Part shown: piece after piece, positions 55,461 through 64,000 of the stretch
How positions within the stretch are numbered: position 1 is the stretch's first letter
Layout of the letters: every line of letters starts with the position of its first letter
The notes under the pieces: model-generated
Told to the model about the DNA's origin: nothing
The model's input: only the letters and a program-made list of their open reading frames with translations
Database searches by the model: none
Translations under genes and position numbers: made by a program
DNA from: Coleophoma eucalyptorum
Lineage: Eukaryota; Ascomycota; Leotiomycetes; Helotiales; Dermateaceae
Assembly (NCBI GenBank): GCA_026120035.1
Contig: JALRME010000001.1
Coordinates: 3,609,909-3,673,908 of the forward strand
Direction of reading: 5' to 3'
DNA length: 64,000 nt

Positions 55461-57830
55461 CTATCCGTATAATGTCTCCAGCCGCAAGTCGGCCATCACA
55501 TCTAGCCAATGCGTTGATACCGGCGGATCGGTCCATGGCAGCCGCGCACTACGCCGTCCGCTCTCGTCGTCCATCCTCCGCCAGACCTCATCGAGTAGGC
55601 ATTGCGGGAGATTGAATGACTCGGTACTCATTAATTCGGCGTTCTTATTCAATTTTTGCCGGACGAACTCCCGCCATTTTTTTACGACCTGTGGTCGCAT
55701 TGCAATAGCGGCGAGCTCGTTCATCAAACTTGCCGGAGCCTTGGTAGTTCCATCACCACTTCTGGAGTGGTCAATACTTGCCTGAAGCGCACTGCCACCG
55801 ATTAGCAACGCGAGGGTCTGGTTCAAGCTGTAGCCATATCCATCTGGTGTCTCCTCCAGGATGCTAAGCATGTTCGTTGCAATTTCAAAGAAAAGTCGCC
55901 GGTGGCCCTCTCGAGACCCCTTGGTTAGGTCTGAGTGGTATGGCTGATCCGATGAAAGCCGTGCAAAGTTAGGAAGTGAGCTGCTACTACTAGACTCTGT
56001 CGGCCGCTGCGTACCGCAGAGCTCTGGAAAACTGCGATATAGTTCCAACACGGTCGCTAACTTGTATGTATTGGCTAACGATTCAAGCTCTTGAAATGAT
56101 GTCTTGGAGTCACCTGTTTCATGCACCTGAGACAGTGTTGGAGATACACAGGCAAGTAGATGTCTCTCTATATCGACAGCATTGCTAAGCAACTCTCTGT
56201 GTATGGAATCATAAGTGTCTGGCGACCATCTCAATGCTGTTATCTGTGCCAAATAACGCTTATGACGGCTGAGTATCCCCGTATGTGCCAAACAGATGAA
56301 AATTGGAGTTGATATTCCTGTCCAAGGATTGGGATGGACCATTTTCTCAGTGGGAGGTCGGAGGAAAGGCCTCAGGTGGTCGACAGAATCAACAGGTTGG
56401 TCTAAGGCGAATGATAAACAGGCTTCCCAATACGCCATAAGCCCAATCAGTAAACTCTTATTACGATTTGACATCAAATTCATCAAATTATCTCTTGTCT
56501 CCTCAGTATGACGGCTTAGCCATGCCTTGAATAATGTTCTCGCGCGTGCTAAGTATGGAAGGCCAAGGTTGGATGCCTTAACCCACGTCTAAAACGGTTA
56601 CTTAGCCTCTCTTGATCTTCAAAGGGGGGGGGGGGGGGCGAACTCACGGCAGATACCCCGAAAAGAAGGCAGGTGAATAGTGCCTGTTCAATCTCAAGGA
56701 TAGATTGCTGAACACTGTCAGAAATATATGTGAGACTTGGGTCTAGTCTTGAAACCGTTTCTTTCTCGAGGCAAGAAATCAGTTGATCAACACTGTGAAC
56801 CGCAGTCGAATGATGGGTTTTCGCTTGATCCCAGATCCCTATTCTCTTTTTCCCATGAGAGAGGTGAATTGCAGAGATACTGATGGCACATTGGTACATC
56901 AAAGGCGAAATGTTGAAGCTCGCCATGACAACGTCGCGAAGGGGATTTTGCGGAGAATCAAAGATGGAATTTAATACGCATATGGTGTCAAAATAATATC
57001 TCAGCATGACAATCTCGTCATCATCTAAAGATGGTGCAACGACCTGCTGCTCGTGATGTTCTCTTTCTCTGATTTGCGAATCCGGATATGATATTGCATC
57101 CGTGCTGGGTGATGCTGAAAAGGTTTGGTTCAATGGCCATTCCAAATCACTGAAGAATGACGCCAATGCCGCACTGCCTGTCGACGGCGAGAAAATCTGG
57201 AATTCGGTTAGTTCTGTTAAATCCTTTGGTAAATTGGTCCTATTACGGTAGGAAGCTGGTTGTGCAGTATCGATCCCATCGAACGCTAGGTCTTGGTTTG
57301 CCTCCATGGAAACTGGGTGGTGATATTCCAGACTGTTTACAACCTCTCCAAATGGTAGTAATGTCCGATGCTGGTCCCCAGAGTTGACAGTGTGGCCCGG
57401 TAAAGAACCTCCCTGAGTTGGTTGTGATGATGATTCCGAGGCTAGACGGAGAAGCGTCATCCGGGCATCAGAGACCTGCTCGGCGCGGCCGCAGCCGCTG
57501 GCGCCGCTGCTGCCATCAGTTCGAGATACCTCATGCTTCGAAGACCATCTTAACCCGTCATGGTACCCAGGACAGGGTAGTCTGCGCCTCTGGCAGCGAA
57601 CACAGTGTGGTTGAGTTTCATCACATTTTAGTCTCTATAGTTGATAAGCAAAATATACAGTCACGTGCGGGTGGGGGTTGGTAGGATACTTACGCTCTTT
57701 TTGCATCTGTAGCACCCATCTACACAAGATCTATCAGTCATCGTCGATGAAGTGTAGCAAATTGAAGCTTACTCTTAGATCGGCCGGCTTTCTTTAGTAA
57801 CTGTGACATTACTGGTCGTTGTGTGTACAT
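55461..57830 (-). CDS. Zn2Cys6 transcription factor
   Basis: Five exons: 57830-57773, 57719-57694, 57634-56648, 56588-55461 by my joins (the last being one long exon). The zinc cluster is Cys22-x2-Cys25-x6-Cys32-x6-Cys39-x2-Cys42-x6-Cys49; its first two Cys lie on a 26-nt microexon (57694-57719). The rest matches the fungal-specific transcription factor domain type II: DDDEIVMLRYYFDTICVLNS, ISPLMYQCAISISAIHLSHG, EIEQALFTCLLFGVSAV joined across a 59-nt intron to TWVKASNLGLPYLARARTL, and a long helical C-terminus. That intron contains a 15-base C run (56624-56638 on plus as G). ATG 57830 is used; 57809 is also possible. It is convergent with the PhyH gene and may control it or the amine set. 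Confidence 0.86.
56624..56638. repeat. Poly(G) tract of 15 inside an intron
   Basis: Fifteen consecutive G on the plus strand (C on the coding strand), lying a few bases after the donor within a 59-nt intron of the Zn2Cys6 regulator. Confidence 0.95.
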
Positions 57831-58289
57831 GAGAAGATACGTAGTATTGTAGGTTTATGATACGTGTAGAACTACAGAAATTTATTGATACATCCCACTT
57901 TTGGATGTAAGGTCAGGTGATGTGAGTATTATTTTGAGGTTGCGAGTAGTAATACCTACCTCGAGAAATCACTGCTTGCCTAGAATGGGGAGAACAAAGT
58001 CATATGCTCTATTTACTATTTATTAGGTGATCAAGTAATATTGGTTGCTATATGAGCTATATGACACTCTTAAACTGACCTAGGTAATCTACTGAATCTG
58101 CTGTGTATCGGCGTACACCCCCGTCTAAAGCTGACATAATAGGGATTCACGACCCACTTGATGTACGTATAGCAAGTATCCTATCAAATCATAAGGGATC
58201 TTTATGCCACTGACACTCCTTCTCAGCGGCACAGTCAGTCTTATCTATTAGATCGGCTTAAAGCGTAGAATATATCAAGGGAGGTCAAG

Positions 58290-58585
58290 TGTAAAGACAC
58301 AGGTTTGATCAAAGGCAGGATAGAGGTGTTTGGGAGTATAATAACCTTATATTGACTATATCCTATAGGTCTCGTACGAAGGACACAAAAAAGATAAGAA
58401 AAGAAGAGGAGAAAGAAACCAATTTCTATAATATGTCCCTATTATATGCTTACTAGGTCCGAAACCCCTCCGACTCTGCTCATACTCGCTTACGCATACT
58501 GTCTTGGGTCATATGACATGTGTTTGGTCACATGACATATATCTGGATTCCCAATTGTCTATTCTGAGCAGGTCAGGTTCTTACA
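58290..58585 (-). mobile_element. Solo LTR, copy 2 (inverted)
   Basis: Reverse complement of the same element: starts TGTAAGAACC at 58585 and ends GTCTTTACA at 58290, 296 bp. It carries two CATGTGA-type units, the TATA-like GCATATAAT and the CTTCGTACGAGACCTATAGG block. It is opposite in orientation to copies 1 and 3. No clear target-site duplication. Confidence 0.75.
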
Positions 58586-59971
58586 GGTGGCTCATTCGCT
58601 TATCCGGACCGTCAGCTTATCCAGCACGTTAATACGGACGCCTATATTATTAAAATGGCATTCCTATTAAATAAAAGCTTTTGACTGAATTTAATCTAAC
58701 CTTTCTGGCATTTTTGCTAGACTCAAATATCATTTCTAGGCTATAACAGTTCCTTTACCCAAAGAGGGCGGCTCATAGTTGGAATAAATCGTATTGAGAA
58801 ACAATTAGCGCCTCGGAGGCGCTGTCTGAGAGGAAATGCGCCAAGCCATCCGGAGTATCTCGAGATTCCACAATTCGCGAGCTCAGCTCCCAGTATACAT
58901 CCCAAATCCCACCTCGGCCGAGACCTAGCCGTTTTATAAGTGTGTCTAGGCTTTATTGGTGGCGGAGGTTGAGTTCGTCACAACCAGCCTTCATTTCGTA
59001 ACTTGTCATCGAATCAGATCTCGAGATATCTTGGACGAGGTATTGACCCATTCGCGAAAAGACAGCGGCAACTGGTGCTCCGTCTTGGGTGCAGCAGCAC
59101 GAGAGGCACCGTATGCTGTCCTCATCCTCCTGTCAGCGCTCAATATCAGCTTCTTGCGCCCCTCTTCGTTGCCACCAATAGCCTGGTTGAGTGCAATGAA
59201 ATTCACATTTGGAGCATTTTACAGCTCCATTTTCACATCTTCTTCGATAACAGACTAGGTATTGAACTCTAAATTCGAGGTGGCTATTTCGAGAGAGGCT
59301 GTGTAATGGTGGGACAGTGACGATGCTGTCGAAACTTTATTTGCGAGACCATTGCTTCTGGCAACAGAAAGACTAGATAAGGCAGCTGGTCAATAAAATT
59401 GCATAAGAGGTGCAGGATGAGGCGACGCCATTCAGCCTTGCGCGAAGGGATGCAGATTGGCTGACGAGGGAGGAGGTGTATAATACCTTCGGCAGTATCT
59501 AATCATCTTATTGTCACATCAGGTGCATAACGCATATTCGATGCTGCGGAGGGAGCATGTGGTGAGGATGGGGTGCATTTGGTGTTGGTCGTGGAGACGT
59601 AAGGCGGAAGATGTTCCGAGTAGGAGAAATCAGGCAGGGAAGGCAAGGCTGAATGAACAAGAGCAGCGTGCTCGTTATGGGACAGGTGCACAAGGTAAGT
59701 GCCGATTGGACGGTTAACCAAATGGTTGGTATTTGAGTGACCGATGCCACATTTCTGCTGCGGTAGAACTTGAACTTGATGCAGGCTGTAAGAAAGTCAT
59801 CTCACACAAATCAGCGGCTTCTCAAAAGCTGGGAAAACTAGCCGAGTCCAAGTTCGCGAGAGACCCTGCCCGAATGACCCTTACAACACCTATCAGAAAC
59901 CTCGTCTCATCGAGGCGATATATATATCCTCATCCTGGATATCGTACCTCTATGAAGTGTTCTAATCGTTA

Positions 59972-59987
59972 GGGGGGGGGGGGGGGG
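59972..59987. repeat. Poly(G) tract of 16
   Basis: Sixteen consecutive G, followed by TAAG, about 220 bp upstream of the HET gene start. Confidence 0.95.
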
Positions 59988-60205
59988 TAAGATCTCGGTT
60001 ACCCTTATCGTAAGAAATTAGTTCACGATATGAATTTAGCCAGTTTTTATCCCAGTAGAGTCTCGAGCTGACTTAAGCCTGTACACGTGTTCAACTTCCT
60101 AAGGTCGTCGTTGCCTCGGTCTTAGTTTCTTTCATCTTCAACCATTAACACAAACTTCAAAACCCCTCGAGTCTCCAGGAAATTCCGACCAAAGGAAGAA
60201 GAAAA

Positions 60206-62321
60206 ATGCTATGCGATTTCTGCGCCTGTATAGATATCGATCAAATGTATGCTGACAAGGGGTCTAAACATCATTGCAGCTACTTCGATCTTGATGTCTC
60301 CGCCGAAGCAGGCTGTGAACTGTGTGATTTGATACGGAAGTCGCAAGGAGAACACGGCGGATTCTTGTCCCGAGATTTTGAGCAAGGCTTGGGTCATAAC
60401 CAGATATTCTGCAGGCCAACTAGGCACGATGCTAAGACCGACGGGGTCATCTGCCTCTTCTTTTTTCAAGATGGTCGTGATAGGGATGATCGTCGGTTAG
60501 AGAGCTTCTGTTATGTTTTCACAACTGCAAGTAAATATCTCTGTAGGCAGTGCTGTCAACTTTCCATAATCTGATCTGGGAACAGACGATCCGGCAGCCC
60601 CAATAGTAAGAGGGCGACCTATTTCGGACACTTGCGATTCGGAGGCCTGCTTTAGTCTTGCAACTACGTGGATCGAGAAATGTCTACGAGACCATGTGTC
60701 TTGTCCCAAAGCTTCATCTACAAGTTTACCTACGAGGGTTATTAATGTCGGATCTAGCTGTAGCGATGAGGAGCCATTCTTGTTCTTGAGCGAGGGCCAT
60801 CGTGGAGAGTGGGTTACTTTAAGTCACTGCTGGGGAATGACAACATTGCCACTTCAGACTACGACGGAAAACCTTGATCAACACCGGCAGAAATTGCCTC
60901 TGTCGGAGCTTCCATTAACTTTTCGAGATGCCGTAGTGATAACGCGTCAACTTGGATATCAATACCTATGGATCGACTCCTTGTGTATCCTTCAGGACTC
61001 TCATGAGGATTGGTTGTCTGAGTCCTTACAGATGCGTTATATCTATAGTAAGGCGATCCTGAATATTGCAGTAGAAGCATCCTGTGACTGTAACGAGGGG
61101 ATTTTCAGACAGGGAAATATCGCAAGACAACTGCATCTTTCCTCAGTCAAGACTGAATGTTGCAGTCCCTCTCAAAACATTCGAGGCAGCATGTATGCTC
61201 GACAAAGACGTCTTCGGGGAGATAAGTTTACCCGAGGTCCTCTGAGTGACAGAGCTTGGGTCTTACAAGAAGAAATCTTGTCAGCACGAGTTCTCCGGTA
61301 CAGCAGCGAGCAACTGACCTGGGCTTGTCGCTCTATAGAATGCGACGAAGGGGATCCAGCGAAGAATAACACAAACTCAGGCCGAGGGGGAAAAGAAATC
61401 TTCGAAACATCGGAAGCAGGTGAAGCTAGAAGCACCGTCATTGCTAGAAGTGCGACAAGTCATGAAGTGCAATTCTCAGAAACAATGTCTTTGTTGCGTC
61501 TTTGGTGGTACAAAGTAGTCGACGACTATAGCTGTCGAGGAATAACTTATACCAACGACAGACTACCGGCCATCTCGGGCCTCGCTCGAGAATTTCATGC
61601 CCGAACCGGGTATCAGTACAAAGCGGGACTTTGGGAGGAGGATATGCACAGAGGCCTAATATGGTGTGCTAATGGTATGGGGAAGCGGAGTTCTTCGGAA
61701 TACATAGCACCGTCTTGGAGCTGGGCCTCGGTTGATTTTACAGATTGTGGTGAAACAAGCTTCAGGGTTACATTTCCTTACGAAGCTTATTGGGAGATTA
61801 GCTTCAGCCGGCTGACCGCTGATGCTTCGATTGAGCAGGTGTCTGTACAGCATGACTCCGAAGGGGATGCATTCTCGCAAGTCATGTCAGGATACCTGAT
61901 AATAAGCGGGGAGTGGTGTCCTTTCGATCATTGGAAAGACTCACCTCAACCTTTCTTTGCGCGCCGATACGATGGGAAGACGCAGCCGGATCTACACCAT
62001 GTGGAAAGAGCAAGGCAGCACAAATTTCTTGGCAAGGATGAAAGACCACCAACACAGATCGTCTGTTCTCTGGACTGTGAACCTGGATCCGATGACCAAG
62101 ACTTCGATCTCGCTTCTAGACAAGTTATATATCTGAAGATTGGACGAATTTTTGATGCTTACGCTAGTGATGATTACCGCGGTGTTTTATATGCTCTAAT
62201 GCTTGAACCGACCGAAGGACATGAAGATCTTAAGGAATTTAAACGCATTGGAATCGCTCAGATACCAGACGAGCTAGCAAGTTCGGAAGGCTGGCTGACA
62301 TCTCGTATCAAAATCATTTAG
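60206..62321 (+). CDS. HET-domain (heterokaryon incompatibility) protein
   Basis: Member of the fungal HET family, whose domain triggers cell death after fusion of unlike strains in the known cases; related in fold to TIR domains. Two exons (about 60206-60530 and 60589-62321) join FTTA to NDPAAPIVRGRP. The N-terminus has a Cys-rich start (CDFCACIDID, GCELCDLI), common in this subgroup. HET motifs are in order: WVTLSHCWGMTTLPLQT, YLWIDSLCILQDSHEDW, SKAILNIAVEASCD, and RAWVLQEEILSARVLRY with LTWAC. The C-terminal third (APSWSWASVDF, a late conserved block, and IYLKIGRI) completes a full-length protein of about 640 residues. No breaks. It lies between two inverted LTR copies in repeat-rich DNA, a usual setting for these fast-evolving genes. 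Confidence 0.9.
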
Positions 62322-62780
62322 AAGACTCGGAGGCTGAAATGAAAGTTCGATTTAGATAGTAAAATGCAAAGAGCAAGTTCGTACGTATCCAAAAGTAGAG
62401 GTGGTAGTACTAGTTGTAGCCTTCCTTGAATGTAGTGTTGATTTTGACTCGCAACTCAAGTCTGGCAGGCTTGTGAAGGTCAAAACCATCAGTGAGCCGT
62501 TCAAAAGCTTTGGAAATCATCCCGTCGATTTGTGTGCCTCAAAGCCCGACTCTGGCTGCAAATATCTCGACGCTCTTGTTCCTTTCTCCGTGCTAGCTCT
62601 TGGATCTCTTGCTGCACCGCTATGTGCTTATTTTCCAGAAGTGTCACTCGTGCTTCAACCATTCCTCATAGCTCAATTTGTCGTCTGAGCCCTCGGCGAT
62701 ACAATCTTGTATACAATGGACTGGACAATCCATGAGGTTCATCGGATATTGACGTGGTCGGCGTTAGTATAGAATTGGCT

Positions 62781-62892
62781 GATGACTTGGCGTTGATAAC
62801 TTGGTGCTGATGACTTGGCGTTGATAACTTGGCGTTGATAACTTGGTGCTGACGACTTGGTGCTGATAACCTGGCGCTAATGACATGGCGTT
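62781..62892. repeat. 14-bp minisatellite, eight units
   Basis: Eight head-to-tail 14-mers of consensus GATRACTTGGYGYT. The first five differ only at two or three positions; the last is the most diverged (AATGACATGGCGTT). Unit length is not a multiple of three, so selection on protein is unlikely. Confidence 0.9.
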
Positions 62893-63573
62893 CTGCCGGA
62901 AGAATGCCGTACAAGGCTTAGCGGAGGTCATCACCAGGGAATGTCCTAGGCCACGTGATATATTGCCCCAAAAGACGGGCAGATTGGCTTAGTGTCGGCT
63001 CGGCTCGTATATCGCCACTGAAATCCTCGAGCTGTACAAGCGACTTAGTTGGTCGATGCTGTTGTTACTTCCGTGACATAGCATTAGCGCTCCTTTATGA
63101 GCACATACCTGAACCAAAAGGAACAGCCACAGGTAACTACGAAGAAGTGCTAGTTGACGGTTTGTTGGAATGGCAAATAAGGTTGGGCTGTAGGCAAAAC
63201 CCAGACTGTAGTACATTTGCTCAAGTATAGTGATAATCTCTTGGATCATATCTTGTGAGTCTTTTTCTCTCTTTGCAATCACTGTAGCGACAATTCTACT
63301 CTATAGGTATGATTCGCCTTAGGGTTAGAGTATATTATAATTTTTTAAAACTTTCTCTTGCTAATAGAGTTACTGTCAGGTGTCATAGGTAGAGTGACGT
63401 ACAAGCAATAGATAAGTAGGGTATACATAGGGTATACGTAGGTAGGTAGTAGTTATTATTCAAACTGATCTCTAAAGATCCTTAAACCAAGGGGGCTGAA
63501 GATATATATATGTTTCTCCGTCTGGCTCGCTAATGCCATATGACCTCGCTTAGGCCTATAATATTGCCTCCCC

Positions 63574-63869
63574 TGTAAGAACCTGACATACTCAGAATAG
63601 ACAATTGGGAATCCAGATATATGTCATGTGATCAAATACATGTCATGTGACCCAAGACAGCATACGTAAGCGAGTATGAGCAGAGTCGGAGGGGTTTCGG
63701 ACCCAGTAAGCATATAAGAGGGATATATCATAGAATTTGGTTTCTTTCTCTTCTTCTTTTCTTATCTTTTTTGTGTCCTTCGTACGAGACCTATAGGATA
63801 TAGTCAATATAAGGTTATTATACTCCCAAATACCTCTATCCTACTATTGATCAAACCTATATCTTTATA
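63574..63869 (+). mobile_element. Solo LTR, copy 3
   Basis: Starts TGTAAGAACC and ends ATCTTTATA, 296 bp like copy 2, with two ATGTCATGTGA units and the shared TATA-like GCATATAAG and CTTCGTACGAGACCTATAGG blocks. Its 5' end faces that of copy 2 across the HET gene. No primer-binding site or coding region follows before the window edge. Confidence 0.75.
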
Positions 63870-64000
63870 TTACACAAAAAAGATTACGCCTACCAGGGAC
63901 GGCCTACTATAATATCCTAACGTTAGAATCCCCCAATTACGACGTAATTAGGTTTTTTTCCCATACAAAAAATGTCGGTACACGGTCTTGGCGAGAAAAC

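Larger units (their letters stand above)
57831..60205. other. Intergenic: promoter of regulator, LTR copy 2, unassigned DNA, promoter of HET gene
   Basis: Includes the LTR at 58290-58585 and a second poly(G) tract of 16 at 59972-59987, about 220 bp before the HET start. The part at 58740-59960 has normal base composition and several short frames (for example 59006-59206 on minus, with GRKKLILSADRRMRTAYG), which could be a gene remnant, but no domain is recognisable. Confidence 0.4.
62322..64000. other. Right-end repeat-rich region
   Basis: Holds the 14-bp minisatellite (62781-62892) and LTR copy 3. On the minus strand two coiled-coil-like stretches occur, 62672-62497 (ARVTLLENKHIAVQQEIQEL, then ARRKEQERRD) and 63282-63200 (REKDSQDMIQEIITILEQMY); they may be parts of one broken gene, unidentified. 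63300-63570 is AT-rich with GTATACATAGG-type short repeats. Confidence 0.4.

Noticed and set aside
62666..62914. Repeat-containing protein frame over the minisatellite
   Set aside because: The 14-bp unit shifts frame each repeat; the apparent peptide repeat is a by-product of the array.
1..64000. CRISPR arrays, rRNA or tRNA genes, bacterial-type operons
   Set aside because: None seen; the introns and gene families show a eukaryotic nuclear sequence, and no cloverleaf with A/B-box-like elements stood out by eye.

Overview
The window is nuclear DNA of a filamentous ascomycete (Pezizomycotina). This rests on genes split by short introns (about 45-70 nt, GT...CTAAC...AG), four Zn2Cys6 transcription factors, a HET-domain gene, TRI12-, DHA1- and Dal5-type MFS transporters, plant cell wall glycosidases, and AT-rich, stop-riddled transposon relics that look RIP-mutated. 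The genus cannot be fixed from the sequence. I built gene models by hand, joining reading frames across splice sites and checking that conserved motifs run through each junction.

Layout. 1-5.3 kb: a Zn2Cys6 regulator (cut by the left edge), a short-chain dehydrogenase and an HSL-type esterase; the last two are divergent. 7.0-9.3 kb: a second Zn2Cys6 regulator with a PPR1/UaY-like linker. 9.3-13.9 kb: AT-rich gene desert with a dead pogo/Fot1-like transposase. 14-24 kb: same-strand TRI12-type transporter, acetoacetyl-CoA synthetase and AtuA-like (DUF1446) gene, then a convergent, broken FAD oxidoreductase. 25-30 kb: a LaeA-like methyltransferase rich in introns and a pyruvate-decarboxylase-like enzyme. 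31-41 kb: GH11 xylanase, solo LTR, Zn2Cys6 regulator, GH3 beta-glucosidase with PA14 domain, DHA1 transporter. 41-58 kb: M20 amidohydrolase, Dal5-type permease, relic-filled gap, flavin amine oxidase, short-chain dehydrogenase, amino acid/GABA permease, PhyH dioxygenase and a Zn2Cys6 regulator, together a plausible amine/amide catabolic set. 58-64 kb: a HET-domain gene lying between two inverted copies of the same LTR, with a 14-bp minisatellite beside it.

The most interesting signal is a palindrome TCGG-N6-CCGA, the form reported for UaY/Ppr1-class zinc cluster proteins. It lies upstream of the transporter (one base off), the acetoacetyl-CoA synthetase, the AtuA-like gene and the first regulator. 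The second regulator has the matching type of zinc cluster and linker. AtuA proteins belong to acyclic terpene/leucine-type catabolism, which releases acetoacetate, and acetoacetyl-CoA synthetase activates acetoacetate. The 7-24 kb block therefore reads as a small, possibly undescribed catabolic regulon, part of which (the FAD oxidoreductase) has decayed.
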